Both the position numbers and the translations under genes were made by a program. This document shows positions 17,042 to 26,636 of a stretch of 57,309 nucleotides of DNA, one piece after another. The stretch's first letter is position 1, and each line of letters opens with the position of its first letter. Source of the stretch: Halomonas sp. (GTDB lineage: Bacteria; Pseudomonadota; Gammaproteobacteria; Pseudomonadales; Halomonadaceae); the NCBI RefSeq assembly GCF_030457605.1, contig NZ_JAKDUR010000011.1, forward strand, positions 1 to 57,309. Reading direction: 5' to 3'. The notes below the pieces were generated by a model. The model had not been told where the DNA came from and made no database searches. It saw nothing but the letters and a program-made list of their open reading frames with translations.

Positions 17042-17926
17042 GTGGATTCCAAGCTGATCAAAAGCGGGCTGGCGGCCCTCGGCGTGCTGGCAAGCGTTTC
17101 CGGCGCTCAGGCGGCCATGGACAAGGACGCCATGGCCGAGCGTCTCGCGCCGGTGGGCGAAGTCTGTCTGGCAAGCCAGGATTGCGGCAGCGCATCAGCA
17201 CCGGCGGCAAGCAGTAGCGATGATGGCGGCGGCGCCGACGGTGAAGGTATTTATGGCAAGGTGTGCTCCGTTTGCCACGATTCGGGAGTAGCCGGTGCGC
17301 CGGTACGCGGCGATGAAGAACAGTGGGCCGCACGCACGGAAAAAGGCTTTGCCACGCTTTTGGATCACGCTATCAACGGCTTTAACGGCATGCCGGCGAA
17401 AGGCGGCAACCCCAGCCTGAGCGATGAAGACATGCACGCCGCCGTGGCCTATATGGTCGAGCCGGTGATGGACGTGCCCGAGGCCGAAAGCGCAGGCGCC
17501 GACGCAGCTGGTGATGACAGCGCCGCCGCTGAAGAGGCCGCTGCCGACACGGCTGCCGCACAGGAAGCCAGCAGCGCCACCACAGAAGATGCTGCCGCTC
17601 AGGACACTGTCGCAGACGATAGCGCCGACACGGCCGAGGGTGAAAGCCAGGCCGCTGACAACGCCGGTGAAACCGCCTGGGCAAGCATTGATGGTAAAGC
17701 CGTCTTCGACAAAGCCTGCATGGCTTGCCACGCCACCGGTGCCGCTGGCGCGCCGATCTCCGGCAACGCCGAGCAGTGGGCCTCGCACATTGCCAAAGGC
17801 AAGGACACCCTTTACGAGCACGCTATCAACGGCTTTAACGCCATGCCGGCCAAGGGTGGCCGCACCGATCTCTCCGATGACGAGGTCAAGGCCAGCGTGG
17901 ACTACATGGTCTCCGAGTCTCAATAA
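17042..17926 (+). CDS. Secreted di-haem cytochrome c (c5-like repeats, acidic linker)
   Basis: About 294 residues. A signal peptide ends near AQA-AM. Two cytochrome c5-type domains follow, each with one haem site: CSVCH (Cys75, Cys78, His79) and CMACH (Cys226, Cys229, His230). Each is followed by a nearly identical block around HAINGF and MPAKGG that carries the axial Met. Between them lies a roughly 70-residue linker made almost only of Ala, Asp, Glu and Ser. The GTG at 17042 is 8 nt after GAGG; the GTG at 17036 is too close to it. It is probably a periplasmic electron shuttle to terminal oxidases. Acidity fits a halophile. Confidence 0.85.
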   Translation: MDSKLIKSGLAALGVLASVSGAQAAMDKDAMAERLAPVGEVCLASQDCGSASAPAASSSDDGGGADGEGIYGKVCSVCHDSGVAGAPVRGDEEQWAARTEKGFATLLDHAINGFNGMPAKGGNPSLSDEDMHAAVAYMVEPVMDVPEAESAGADAAGDDSAAAEEAAADTAAAQEASSATTEDAAAQDTVADDSADTAEGESQAADNAGETAWASIDGKAVFDKACMACHATGAAGAPISGNAEQWASHIAKGKDTLYEHAINGFNAMPAKGGRTDLSDDEVKASVDYMVSESQ

Positions 17927-17948
17927 GCGTTACGCGTCACGCACACTA

Positions 17949-17994
17949 CCCCGCAGGCGCCGGTGTTCAGCCGCCGGCTCCTGCGGGGTTTTTT
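17949..17994 (+). terminator. Rho-independent terminator after the di-haem cytochrome
   Basis: CCCCGCAGGCGCCGG pairs with CCGGCTCCTGCGGGG (one mismatch) and is followed by TTTTTTG. It sits 23 bp after the cytochrome stop and before the convergent rep gene. Confidence 0.85.
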
Positions 17995-18044
17995 GTGCGT
18001 TGAATTTTGTAGGAGCTGAATTTATTCAGCGAAGGTTCGGCCAC

Positions 18045-20123
18045 TCAGTCCAGCAGCGAGCGCAGCCCGGCAATCGCGCTTTGCCCCCGGGCCTGTTTTT
18101 TCTCGGGGTCTTCCTTGTCAGGGCGGCCTTCCCAATCGAGATCTTCTGCCGGCAGTTCGTCCAAAAAGCGGCTCGGGGTGCAGTCGGAAAGCTCGCCGTA
18201 GGTTTTGCGCTGGCGGGCGAGCGTCATGGTCAGGGTCTGGCGCGCCCGGGTGATGCCCACGTAGGCAAGGCGTCGTTCCTCTTCCACGGTGCCGCTTTCC
18301 ACGGCGTTGCGGTGGGGCAGCAGGTCTTCTTCCAGCCCCATCAGATACACGTGGGGGAACTCGAGGCCCTTGGAGGCGTGCATGGTTAAAAGCTGCACGC
18401 GGTCGGAGTCGTCTTCCTCGGCCTGCTGTTCGAGGATATCGCGCAGCACCAGCCGTGAGATGGCGTCTTCCACGCTGTCGGTCTGGGTGGCGGTGGAGTC
18501 GGTGCTTTCGGCATCCTCGGGGCTGCTGTCTTCGGGAGCTCGGTCCAGCGATTTTTCCAGCTGGTCGATCAGCGTCCACACGTTGGCCATGCGCCGCTCG
18601 GCCACGGTGGGGGCGCTGGCGTTCTGGTACAGCCAGGCTTCATAGTCCATCTCCGTCATCATCCGGCGAATGGCGGCCATGGCGTCGCCTTCCTCCATGC
18701 GCTGGCGGGTTCCGTCGATAAAGCGGGTGAAGCGTTCAAGGCGCTCCACGCCGCGCTCGGGCAGGGCCTGCCCAAGCCCCATCTCGTGGCAGGCGGCAAA
18801 CAGCGAGACCTCGCGCTCGGTGGCATAGTTGGCGAGCTTTTCAAGCGTACTCGGGCCGATCTCCCGGCGGGGTACGTTGACGATGCGCAGAAAGGCGTTG
18901 TCGTCGCCCGGGTTGATCAGCAGCCGCAGGTAGGCCATGGCGTCTTTCACTTCACCCCGGGAGAAAAACGAGGTGCCGCCGGACATCTTGTAGGGGATCT
19001 GGTAGTGCTGGAGCTTGAGCTCCAGAAGCCTTGCCTGAAAGTTGCCGCGGTAGAGCACGGCGAAGTCCTTCCAGGCGGCGGATTCCTTGATCCGCCGGGT
19101 GAGAATTTCGCTTGCCACTCGCTCGGCCTCGGCCTCCTCGTGGCGGTTGACCACCACGCGGATCGGCGCGCCGTCGCCCATCTGCGACCACAGGGTTTTT
19201 TCGTAGACGTGGGAGTTGTGGGCGATCAGCGCGTTGGCGGCGCGCAAAATCGTCCCGGTGGAGCGGTAGTTCTGCTCCAGCTTGATCACTTTCAACCGGG
19301 GAAAATCCTCGCCCAGGGTAATCAGGTTTTCCGGCCGCGCGCCGCGCCAGGCGTAGATCGACTGGTCGTCGTCGCCCACCACGGTGAAGGTTTGGCGATC
19401 GGCCATCAGAAGCTTCACCAGCAGATACTGGCTGACGTTGGTGTCCTGGTATTCGTCCACCAGCATGTAGTGGATTTTGCGCTGCCAGCGGGCCAGCGCC
19501 TCGGGGCTGTCGCGCAGCAGCACCACCGGAAGCAGGATCAGGTCGTCGAAGTCTACCGCGTTGTAGGCGCGCAGGTGGCGCACGTAGGCTTCATACACCC
19601 GAGCGGCAAAGTGGGCGTCGTCATCGGCGGCGTGAGACAACGCCTCTCCGGGCAGCACTAGGTCGTTTTTCCACTGGGAAATCTGCCCCTGTACGGCGTT
19701 GATCTGATCGGCATCGACCTGGGCATCCTTGTTCATCAGGTCGCGCAACAGCGCCTTGGCGTCTTCCGGGTCAAACAGCGAAAAGCCCGGCTTGTAGCCC
19801 AGCGCCTTTAGCTCACCACGAATGATATTGAGCCCCAGGGTGTGAAAGGTCGACACCGTAAGCCCATGGCCTTCCTTGCCCTGCAGCATCCCGCCCACGC
19901 GTTCTTTCATCTCCCGGGCGGCCTTGTTGGTAAAGGTCACGGCGGCGATGCGCCGGGCGCTCATGCCGCACTCTTTCACCAGGTAGGCAATCTTGGTGGT
20001 AATCACGCTGGTTTTTCCCGACCCGGCACCGGCCAGCACCAGGCAGGGGCCGTCGATGGCGCGCACGGCTTCCTGTTGGCGGGGGTTCAGGCCGCGTATG
20101 CGCTGGGCGATGCTGGGATTCAT
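18045..20123 (-). CDS. rep: Rep, ATP-dependent 3'-5' DNA helicase
   Basis: A 692-residue superfamily 1A helicase. Motifs in order: GAGSGKT (Walker A), [17 protein letters not shown] (motif II), [13 protein letters not shown] (III), EQNYRST (IV), MHASKGLEF (V) and [15 protein letters not shown] (VI). The N-terminus ([19 protein letters not shown]) and MERVGG-region match Rep better than UvrD, and length is close to E. coli Rep. It helps replication forks pass protein blocks. A separate UvrD is present at 53022-55238. The C-terminal tail is short and acidic/basic mixed. Confidence 0.93.
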   Translation of the reverse strand: MNPSIAQRIRGLNPRQQEAVRAIDGPCLVLAGAGSGKTSVITTKIAYLVKECGMSARRIAAVTFTNKAAREMKERVGGMLQGKEGHGLTVSTFHTLGLNIIRGELKALGYKPGFSLFDPEDAKALLRDLMNKDAQVDADQINAVQGQISQWKNDLVLPGEALSHAADDDAHFAARVYEAYVRHLRAYNAVDFDDLILLPVVLLRDSPEALARWQRKIHYMLVDEYQDTNVSQYLLVKLLMADRQTFTVVGDDDQSIYAWRGARPENLITLGEDFPRLKVIKLEQNYRSTGTILRAANALIAHNSHVYEKTLWSQMGDGAPIRVVVNRHEEAEAERVASEILTRRIKESAAWKDFAVLYRGNFQARLLELKLQHYQIPYKMSGGTSFFSRGEVKDAMAYLRLLINPGDDNAFLRIVNVPRREIGPSTLEKLANYATEREVSLFAACHEMGLGQALPERGVERLERFTRFIDGTRQRMEEGDAMAAIRRMMTEMDYEAWLYQNASAPTVAERRMANVWTLIDQLEKSLDRAPEDSSPEDAESTDSTATQTDSVEDAISRLVLRDILEQQAEEDDSDRVQLLTMHASKGLEFPHVYLMGLEEDLLPHRNAVESGTVEEERRLAYVGITRARQTLTMTLARQRKTYGELSDCTPSRFLDELPAEDLDWEGRPDKEDPEKKQARGQSAIAGLRSLLD

Positions 20124-20138
20124 GGAGCAATACCTCTT

Positions 20139-20184
20139 GGGCTTCGTCTGAAAAGTGCGGATGCTTGTGCATACGGCGTGCTAA
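20139..20184. repeat. Partial copy of the 145-bp intergenic repeat
   Basis: GGCTTCGTCTGAAAAGTGC and the following TGCTTGTGCATACGG align with the left third of the repeats at 27280 and 41496. The rest of the element is absent. It lies between rep and trmL. Confidence 0.55.
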
Positions 20185-20260
20185 CGCGAGGCGAGTGCTA
20201 TGTATTCGCGCGTGCTTGGCTGCGATAATGACCGACTGCCCTCAATACGAGACCACGAGC

Positions 20261-20746
20261 ATGTTCGAGATTGCGCTGTTTGAGCCGCGCATGGCACCCA
20301 ATACCGGCAACATCATGCGTCTGGCGGCCAACAACGGCTGCCGGCTGCATCTGATCGAGCCGCTGGGATTTGATCTGGAAGAGCGCAAACTGCGCCGCGC
20401 GGGGCTGGATTACCGCGACGCGGCCAACGTCACGCGGCACGCCAATTTTAGCGCCTTTCAGGCGGTCATGCAGGGGCGCACCGTATGGGCGCTGACCACC
20501 TACGGTACGCGCTTGTATACCGAGGCGGCGTTTGCCCCGGGCGATGTGCTGCTGTTCGGTTCGGAAACCGGCGGCCTTTCCGCCGAGGCCCATGCAAGCC
20601 TGCCCGAGGCGCACAAGCTGTTGATTCCCATGCAGCCCAACAACCGCAGCCTCAATCTCTCCAACGCCGTGGCGCTGGTAAGCTTCGAGGCCTGGCGGCA
20701 GAACGGCTTTGCCGGTGCCGTCGAGACCGGCACAGACCTTAGCTGA
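20261..20746 (+). CDS. trmL: tRNA (cytidine/uridine-34 2'-O)-methyltransferase TrmL
   Basis: A 161-residue SPOUT methyltransferase. Visible motifs: [15 protein letters not shown] at the N-terminus, the FGSETGGLS loop of the knotted SAM site, and the C-terminal [12 protein letters not shown]. It modifies the wobble base of tRNA-Leu isoacceptors using SAM. The ATG at 20261 starts the conserved MFEIALFEP; the longer frame from 20165 is not conserved-looking and overlaps a repeat fragment. It converges with pyrE with an 8-bp tail overlap. Confidence 0.93.
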   Translation: MFEIALFEPRMAPNTGNIMRLAANNGCRLHLIEPLGFDLEERKLRRAGLDYRDAANVTRHANFSAFQAVMQGRTVWALTTYGTRLYTEAAFAPGDVLLFGSETGGLSAEAHASLPEAHKLLIPMQPNNRSLNLSNAVALVSFEAWRQNGFAGAVETGTDLS

Positions 20747-21401
20747 TGCCGTAGCGCGCGCGGTAGTCGCGGATGGCCTCGGCGTGGGGCTGCATCTCGG
20801 GGCCGGCGTGTTCTTCAAGATACGCAAGCACCTGGTCGAGCGTAACGATGCTGACCACCGGCATGCCATAGCGGTCCTGAACTTCCTGAATCGCGCTTTT
20901 CTCGCCCTGGCCGCGCTCCTGGCGGTCAAGCGCGATAATTACCCCGGCGGCGCGGGCCTTGTGTTCGGCGATGATATCCATCACCTCGCGGACTGCGGTG
21001 CCGGCGGTAATCACGTCGTCGATGATGAAAATATCGCCTTCAAGCGGCGCGCCGACGATGCTGCCACCCTCGCCGTGGGCCTTGGCTTCCTTGCGGTTGA
21101 AGGCGTAGGGCATGTCGCGGTCGTGATGGTCGGCCAGGGCAACAGCGGTGACGGCGGCCAGCGGAATGCCCTTGTAGGCCGGGCCGAACAGCACGTCGGC
21201 GGCAAGGCCGCTATCCTCAATGGCGCGGGCGTAAAAGCGCCCGAGGCGTGCCAGCGCCCCGCCGGTCTGAAACAGCCCGGCGTTGAAAAAGTATGGGCTG
21301 ACGCGGCCGGACTTCAGCGTGAACTCGCCGAACTTGAGCACGCCCTGTTCGATGGCAAAGGTAATGAAATCGCGTTGATACGGTTGTAGGGGGGCAGCCA
21401 C
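20739..21401 (-). CDS. pyrE: Orotate phosphoribosyltransferase
   Basis: A 220-residue type I phosphoribosyltransferase. [11 protein letters not shown], the flexible loop around [11 protein letters not shown] and the PRPP motif [13 protein letters not shown] are present. It converts orotate and PRPP to OMP in pyrimidine synthesis. The start is GTG 21401 with GAGG 6 nt upstream. It is divergent from the Crc-like gene, an arrangement I recall from Pseudomonas. Confidence 0.95.
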   Translation of the reverse strand: MAAPLQPYQRDFITFAIEQGVLKFGEFTLKSGRVSPYFFNAGLFQTGGALARLGRFYARAIEDSGLAADVLFGPAYKGIPLAAVTAVALADHHDRDMPYAFNRKEAKAHGEGGSIVGAPLEGDIFIIDDVITAGTAVREVMDIIAEHKARAAGVIIALDRQERGQGEKSAIQEVQDRYGMPVVSIVTLDQVLAYLEEHAGPEMQPHAEAIRDYRARYGIS

Positions 21402-21487
21402 GATACGCCTCGCTATTTTTGCTGGGGGATTTACCCAAAGGTGGAAACGTCGGGTATCATACAGCAGCGACGCAAAAGGGACGATTT

Positions 21488-22255
21488 ATGAAAATTGCCA
21501 GCATCAATGTCAACGGTATTCGCGATGCCGTCGAGCGTGGTTTCCTGGACTGGCTGGCTCAGCAGGATGCCGATGTGGTCTGCGTGCAGGATACTCAGGT
21601 AAAGAGCTTCGAGCTGGGCGATCATATTCTGTATCCCGAAGGCTACGAAGGCTACTTTCTGGATGCCGAGGAAGACGGTTTTTCCGGCGTGGCGCTTTAC
21701 TGCCGCAAGATTCCCAAGGCGATCATGTACGGGCTGGGCTTCCCCCAGTGCGATCAGGAAGGCCGCTTTCTGCAGGCCGACTATGACCGCTTCAGCATTG
21801 CCACCTTCCTGATGCCCGACGGCCGTGACCAGCGTGCCAAGCAGCGCTTCATGGAGCAGTATCAGGAATATCTGAGCAAAATGTCGCGCAAGCGCCGTGA
21901 GTACATCATTTGCGGTACCTGGCATGTGGCCCACAAGACGCTCGACCTGGCCAACTGGTCCGACAACCAGCTAACACCGGGCTTTCGTCCTGAAGAGCGC
22001 GCGTGGATGGATCACGTGCTTGGCCCCACCGGCTTTATCGACACCTTCCGCGAAATCAACCGCGCCGCCGATGAGTACACCTGGTGGCCGAAGCTTGATC
22101 AGGACGTGCCCCGGGCGCGTCAGGAAGGCTGGCGCATCGACTACCAGCTGGTTGGCCCCAACTTCCGTCGCCACGTGGTGGATGCGTGGATCGACTACGA
22201 CGCCACCTTCTCCGAGTATGCGCCGTTGATAGTCGAGTACGACCTCGATCTGTAA
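21488..22255 (+). CDS. crc: Crc-like protein, catalytically degenerate ExoIII fold
   Basis: A 255-residue member of the exonuclease III/EEP fold that starts like ExoIII (SINVNG, Asn7 kept) but has lost catalytic residues. The usual metal-binding Glu of LQET is Asp35 (VQDT). The GDxN motif reads CGTWH (Thr144, His146). The late SDH motif is SEYAP (Tyr244). The same VQDT change occurs in Pseudomonas Crc, the Hfq-associated catabolite repression protein, and the neighbours pyrE and rph are also its neighbours there. ATG 21488 begins the conserved region. An active nuclease is unlikely; a role in Hfq-mediated carbon catabolite control is inferred from family and synteny. Confidence 0.8.
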   Translation: MKIASINVNGIRDAVERGFLDWLAQQDADVVCVQDTQVKSFELGDHILYPEGYEGYFLDAEEDGFSGVALYCRKIPKAIMYGLGFPQCDQEGRFLQADYDRFSIATFLMPDGRDQRAKQRFMEQYQEYLSKMSRKRREYIICGTWHVAHKTLDLANWSDNQLTPGFRPEERAWMDHVLGPTGFIDTFREINRAADEYTWWPKLDQDVPRARQEGWRIDYQLVGPNFRRHVVDAWIDYDATFSEYAPLIVEYDLDL

Positions 22256-22269
22256 ACCGAAGGTTTTAT

Positions 22270-22299
22270 CCACAGGCGGCAGACGCTGCCTGCCTGTGG
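22270..22299. terminator. Stem-loop between convergent crc and rph
   Basis: CCACAGGCGGCAG pairs with CTGCCTGCCTGTGG (one unpaired base) around ACG. It lies 15 bp after the crc stop and could end transcripts from both sides, although there is no adjacent run of T. Confidence 0.4.
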
Positions 22300-22333
22300 G
22301 TATGCTGCTTTTAGGCGTCTGCTGAGGGCCGCT

Positions 22334-23083
22334 TCAGTCGCGCATTTCCAGCGCTTCACGCTGATGGCGGTCCAGCTGGCGTCCGGCCTGTTCGGCCAGG
22401 TCGAGCATGGCGTTGAGCTGGGTGCGGTTGAACGCGCCGGCTTCGGCGGTGCCCTGGACCTCGATCAGCTCGCCGCTTTCGGTCATCACCACGTTCATGT
22501 CGGTATCCGCGCTGCTGTCTTCGGGGTAGTCCAGGTCCACTACCGGCACGCCCTTGTACAAGCCCACCGAGACCGAGCTGACCATCTGCTTGAGCGGGTC
22601 GCTCTTGATCTTCTTCTCTCGCTGCAGGTAGCGCAGCGCATCCACCAGTGCCACGCAGCCGCCGGTAATCGCCGCGGTACGGGTGCCGCCGTCGGCCTGA
22701 ATCACGTCGCAGTCCACGGTGATGGTGTATTCACCCAGTTTTTTCAGGTTCACCGCTGCGCGCAGGCTGCGGCCAATCAGCCGCTGAATTTCAAGCGTAC
22801 GCCCGCCCTGCTTGCCGCGAGTGGCTTCGCGCCCGCCGCGGGTGTGCGTCGCACGGGGCAGCATGCCGTATTCGGCGGTCACCCAACCCTGATGCTTGCC
22901 CCGTAGCCAGCGCGGCACGCCGGCCTCGACGCTTGCGTTACACAGCACTTTGGTATCGCCAAACTCGACCAGCACCGAGCCTTCGGCGTGGCGGGTATAG
23001 TTTCGCGTCAGGCGCACGGCGCGCGGCTCATCGGGCTTGCGGTCGCTGGGGCGAATGACCTCGGGTTGAGACATCTTGCTCAT
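22334..23083 (-). CDS. rph: Ribonuclease PH
   Basis: A 249-residue phosphorolytic exoribonuclease that trims tRNA 3' ends using phosphate. Conserved parts include [55 protein letters not shown] (phosphate site and catalytic Arg residues), [14 protein letters not shown] and the late [10 protein letters not shown]. It is divergent from yicC, again as in Pseudomonas. Confidence 0.96.
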   Translation of the reverse strand: MSKMSQPEVIRPSDRKPDEPRAVRLTRNYTRHAEGSVLVEFGDTKVLCNASVEAGVPRWLRGKHQGWVTAEYGMLPRATHTRGGREATRGKQGGRTLEIQRLIGRSLRAAVNLKKLGEYTITVDCDVIQADGGTRTAAITGGCVALVDALRYLQREKKIKSDPLKQMVSSVSVGLYKGVPVVDLDYPEDSSADTDMNVVMTESGELIEVQGTAEAGAFNRTQLNAMLDLAEQAGRQLDRHQREALEMRD

Positions 23084-23215
23084 GGTGGGCTACCTCATGG
23101 TGAAAATCGGGCCGGCCATTGTACATGTCTGCATGGACGTCGTGCCCGCTCCCGGCGGGATATCGGATAAACTGGCGTTCGTTATTTTCCCGACACTGCC
23201 ATCAGGAGAGCCGCC

Positions 23216-24082
23216 ATGAGCGTTCACAGCATGACCGCCTTTGCCCGCGTGGAGCGAGCCGCACACTTTGGCACGCTGCAGATAGAACTGCGCTCGGTCA
23301 ATCAGCGCTATCTGGAGCCGACTTTCCGCCTGCCCGAGGCCTTTCGCGCGCTGGAACCCACTCTGCGTGAAGCGCTGCGTCAGCGCCTTGCCCGGGGCAA
23401 GGTGGAATGCACTCTGCGCCTTGAGGCGACCGCAGACAGCCACACGCCCGCCGTCAATACCCGGTACCTGGCGGAGCTTGCGGCAGCGCTTGAGGTGGTG
23501 CAGCAGGAAATGCCCGGCACTGCCGCCCCCACCGCCCTTGAGCTGTTGAATCAGCCCGGTGTGCTGGAAAGCCGCCATCATGACGGCGAGGCGATCCACG
23601 CCGCCGCCAGGGCGCTGTTTGCCCAGGCGCTGGATGAACTACTGGAAGCCCGCGCCCGGGAAGGTGAGAAACTGGCCGAGATGATCACCCAGCGGCTTGA
23701 GGGCGTCAGCCGCGAAGTCGCTGCGGTGCGCGCACTGATGCCGCAAATTCAAAAGGCCCAGCGCGAACGGCTGCTCGAACGGCTGGCGAAGGCTCGTACC
23801 GAGCTTGAGCCCCAAAGGCTTGAGGCGGAGCTTGTGCTGGTAGCGCAAAAAAGCGACGTCGCCGAAGAACTCGACCGCCTCGACGCCCACGTCGAGGAAG
23901 TCCGCCGCCGGCTCGGCGAGCCCGGGCCCAAGGGCCGCCGACTGGACTTTCTGATGCAGGAGCTCAACCGCGAAGCCAACACGCTGTCGTCCAAATCGCT
24001 GGTCGCCGAGACCACTCGCAGCGCCGTCGAGCTCAAGGTGCTGATCGAGCAAATGCGCGAGCAGGTGCAGAATATTGAGTGA
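23216..24082 (+). CDS. YicC-family endoribonuclease
   Basis: Encodes 288 residues. The N-terminal YicC domain starts with HSMTAFARVE and contains LRSVNQRYLE; a long helical middle follows, and the C-terminal DUF1732 region has GRRLDFLMQELNREANTLSSK near the end. This family (YicC/YloC) was identified as an endoribonuclease that takes part in small-RNA decay. Start ATG 23216 follows AGGAG. It is divergent from rph. The family call is firm; the in vivo targets are not. Confidence 0.93.
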   Translation: MSVHSMTAFARVERAAHFGTLQIELRSVNQRYLEPTFRLPEAFRALEPTLREALRQRLARGKVECTLRLEATADSHTPAVNTRYLAELAAALEVVQQEMPGTAAPTALELLNQPGVLESRHHDGEAIHAAARALFAQALDELLEARAREGEKLAEMITQRLEGVSREVAAVRALMPQIQKAQRERLLERLAKARTELEPQRLEAELVLVAQKSDVAEELDRLDAHVEEVRRRLGEPGPKGRRLDFLMQELNREANTLSSKSLVAETTRSAVELKVLIEQMREQVQNIE

Positions 24083-24126
24083 GACATTCAAGCGCTGCGA
24101 GACTTAATGGTAGGAGGCTGGTGGGA

Positions 24127-24462
24127 CTAAGCCGCTCGCGGCCCGAGCATGATGATCGCCATGCCCAGCAGTGCCACGGCGGAGCCGGCGAGATCCCACG
24201 CCGTGGGTTTGATGCCGTCGACGATCCACAGCCACATGATCGCGGTGAAGATGTATACCCCGCCGTAGGCGGCGTAGACCCGGCCGGCGGCGGTGGGGTG
24301 CAGGGTCAACAGCCAGGCAAAGGCGGTCAGGCTCAGCGCGCCGGGGATCAGCAGCCAGGCGGGTTTGCCTTCCCGCAGCCACAGGTAAGGCAGGTAGCAG
24401 CCGACGATTTCGGCAAGGGCCGTGATCAAGAAAAGCCCTACGGTTTTGCCTTCGGGTAGCAA
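24127..24462 (-). CDS. YnfA-family (UPF0060) membrane protein
   Basis: A 111-residue inner-membrane protein of four helices with the family signature [20 protein letters not shown]. The start chosen is TTG 24462, because AAAGGAG lies exactly 6 nt upstream and the length then matches YnfA (about 108). The ATG at 24495 has no ribosome binding site and lies 7 bp from the divergent acetyltransferase start. Related to small multidrug resistance exporters; function unproven. Confidence 0.88.
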   Translation of the reverse strand: MLPEGKTVGLFLITALAEIVGCYLPYLWLREGKPAWLLIPGALSLTAFAWLLTLHPTAAGRVYAAYGGVYIFTAIMWLWIVDGIKPTAWDLAGSAVALLGMAIIMLGPRAA

Positions 24463-24501
24463 TGTTGGCTCCTTTATCGCGTTGTCAGGCATCATGGAGT
24501 C

Positions 24502-25137
24502 ATGAGCCCATTACCGCCTATCAGCATACGTCCTCTCGCCGTGGCAGACATGCTGGCTGCCAGCGCGCTGTTGGAGCTCGGTATGCGCGATAACCCTACG
24601 CATATTCAGGCGTTTGGCAATGACCCGGAGACGCGCCGCCGAGCGCTTGGCGCGATGTTTGCGCCGTTTATGCGCCGCCAGGCGGCGAGCGGACCAGTGC
24701 TGGGCGCGTTTATCGAGGGTGAGCTTGTCGGCGTTGCCGGCCTTTCCCTTCCCGGTCGTTGCCAGCCGGCACTTATGGATAAGCTTCGCGCCCTGCCGGC
24801 GCTGTTTGCCACCGGCGGACCGCGCGGCCTTTGGCGGGTCTATCGTTGGACGCGGGCGTGGCAAAAGCAGGATGCAAAAATGCCCCGCCACGGTCATCTG
24901 GGGCCGCTGGCGGTCGCGCCGGCGTGGCAGGGCCGAGGCATCGGTAGCGCGCTGCTTGGGCGCTTGTGCGCTGAGCTAAGCGAGCGCGAACTACCCGGCT
25001 ACCTGGAAACCGACCTTGCCGCCAACGTGCGTCTCTACCAGCGCTTTGGTTTTACCACGGTGGCCGAGCAAACGGTGATTGGGGCGCGGCAATGGTTTAT
25101 GAGGAGAGAGGCCGTGGCGAACATGGATGAAGGATGA
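24502..25137 (+). CDS. GNAT-family N-acetyltransferase
   Basis: Encodes 211 residues. The acetyl-CoA-binding motif A is visible near residues 133-155 ([21 protein letters not shown]), followed by [18 protein letters not shown] (motif B). The substrate is unknown. It starts 40 bp from the divergent YnfA gene. Confidence 0.82.
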   Translation: MSPLPPISIRPLAVADMLAASALLELGMRDNPTHIQAFGNDPETRRRALGAMFAPFMRRQAASGPVLGAFIEGELVGVAGLSLPGRCQPALMDKLRALPALFATGGPRGLWRVYRWTRAWQKQDAKMPRHGHLGPLAVAPAWQGRGIGSALLGRLCAELSERELPGYLETDLAANVRLYQRFGFTTVAEQTVIGARQWFMRREAVANMDEG

Positions 25138-25241
25138 ACTGCGCTATTGAACCCGAGAGGTGAAAACGCCCGGTGCGATTTTTAGCGCGCTTGAAACTCG
25201 GGGAAAGCCGTGGCAGGGGAAACAGCCGTATCGTGCGATAA

Positions 25242-25535
25242 TTACTTGAACCGCGAGCGGGCCTTGTTAAAGGCGTCGCTGACCGAGCCCCAGGCGCGTT
25301 CGGCGCCGTCCTTGATGTCGTCCCAGGCCTCGTCGCTGGCGTCGCGCATCCGGTCAAGCTTTTGGCGCATCTCGTCGCGCTGTTGCTCAAGACGATCGGC
25401 TTCCTGCTCGCGTTCCTGCTTGATGTGGGCGTCGGCCTGGGAGCTTTTGGCTTTGGCGCGCAGCCGGTCGATCTCGGCCTGCCATTCGTCCAGCTTGGCG
25501 CGCAGTTTCTGCTCGTAGGCATCGCGTTGACTCAT
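25242..25535 (-). CDS. Small charged coiled-coil protein
   Basis: A 97-residue soluble protein made almost entirely of charged heptads (LRAKLDEWQAEIDRLRAKAK, QEREQEADRLEQQRDEMRQK) with an amphipathic tail containing WDDIKDGAERAWGSV. AGGAG precedes ATG 25535; a longer frame from 25616 is not supported. It resembles Sll1863-like stress proteins of other bacteria, with function unknown. It is an isolated minus-strand gene. Confidence 0.75.
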   Translation of the reverse strand: MSQRDAYEQKLRAKLDEWQAEIDRLRAKAKSSQADAHIKQEREQEADRLEQQRDEMRQKLDRMRDASDEAWDDIKDGAERAWGSVSDAFNKARSRFK

Positions 25536-25797
25536 GGGTCGTTCTCCTGTGGTGGACGTGGTGGTTCGCCGTGAAACGCTCAGTGGTGAACGTGACCAAT
25601 CTTTTGACAATGCCACCTTGCCCCCTGGCGTGGCAAGGCTGGCTGCATCATGTGAGCCTCGGCCGGTTTGTCGCGTAGAATATGCAGCAACTGTGATTTA
25701 TCTTCATCTGCAGGGCCGACAGGCGCTTTGTCCGCCGATGACCGGGAACCCGGCCGGGGTCGGAGAGTCTATCGGGTCACGTTTGCCACAGGGTTTC

Positions 25798-26610
25798 ATG
25801 ATGACGACTGCGACTGCCGCTTCACCCGCCCGCGCTGCACGCCCGTCGTCCAACTGGACGAGCTGGGGGCAGTGGCTGGCGTTGATTACCATGACGCTGG
25901 ATCATGTGGCACGCTATATGGCGGCCGATGACTGGGGACTTGGCTGGATTGACAGCAGCGTGGGGCGCATTGCCTTTCCGTTGTTTGCCGGCATGGTGGC
26001 CTGGCACGGGCTGTTCAACACGCGTAACCCCGTGCGTTATGCCCGCCGGGTGATGGTGATCGGCGTGGTGGCCCAGCTGCCTTACCAGTTGATGCCGCGC
26101 GAAGCATTGGTGCAGTTCAATATCTGCTTCACTCTGGGGTTGGGGCTTCTGGCTGGTACCTGGCTTGTGCGGCTGCCGCAGCGCCTGCAGCAGCGCGCCG
26201 CGGCAGCCGGGCGGTTGGTGATTGAGGCGGCGCTGGTGGTGGCCGCGTGGTACCTGATAGGGCCGTGGGTGGAATATTCCCACCTGGGGCTTTTGCTGGT
26301 GCCGTTTTTCATGCTGGCCATCGGCCCGCTTTTCCGCAGCGGGCCAGCGCTTTCAGCACGCCTGACGGCGGTCGCTGCCTGCCTGCCGATATTGGCGGTG
26401 GCCGGCATGATGAACAGCTCCGATATGGCCAAATCGTTTACCGTGGTCACGGCACTTTGCGTGCTGCTGCTGGCCGCAGGCGCCAGCGCGCTGCTACCCA
26501 AGTCGCCCTGGCTGATGCCGCGGCGGATGTGGCTGGCCTGGTACCCCGGCCACTTTGCCGTCATTGCACTGTTTTTGCTGGCCGTGGGGCAGGCGGACTT
26601 TGGCTTTTAA
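25798..26610 (+). CDS. TraX-like membrane protein
   Basis: A 270-residue polytopic protein (about 8 membrane segments). The N-terminal WLALITMTLDHVARY and the glycine-rich IAFPLFAGMVAWH are typical of the TraX family, named after the F-plasmid pilin acetylase but common on chromosomes. A His in TLDH is conserved. The double ATG at 25798/25801 follows CAGGG. No conjugation genes are nearby, so a chromosomal membrane role is likelier than pilus modification. Confidence 0.8.
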   Translation: MMTTATAASPARAARPSSNWTSWGQWLALITMTLDHVARYMAADDWGLGWIDSSVGRIAFPLFAGMVAWHGLFNTRNPVRYARRVMVIGVVAQLPYQLMPREALVQFNICFTLGLGLLAGTWLVRLPQRLQQRAAAAGRLVIEAALVVAAWYLIGPWVEYSHLGLLLVPFFMLAIGPLFRSGPALSARLTAVAACLPILAVAGMMNSSDMAKSFTVVTALCVLLLAAGASALLPKSPWLMPRRMWLAWYPGHFAVIALFLLAVGQADFGF

Positions 26611-26636
26611 CCCTTTGGCTTTTGAACCCTGCTCCC

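Noticed and set aside
18045-20123. rep and uvrD as a recent duplication
   Set aside because: They differ throughout and match the two separate ancient families Rep and UvrD.
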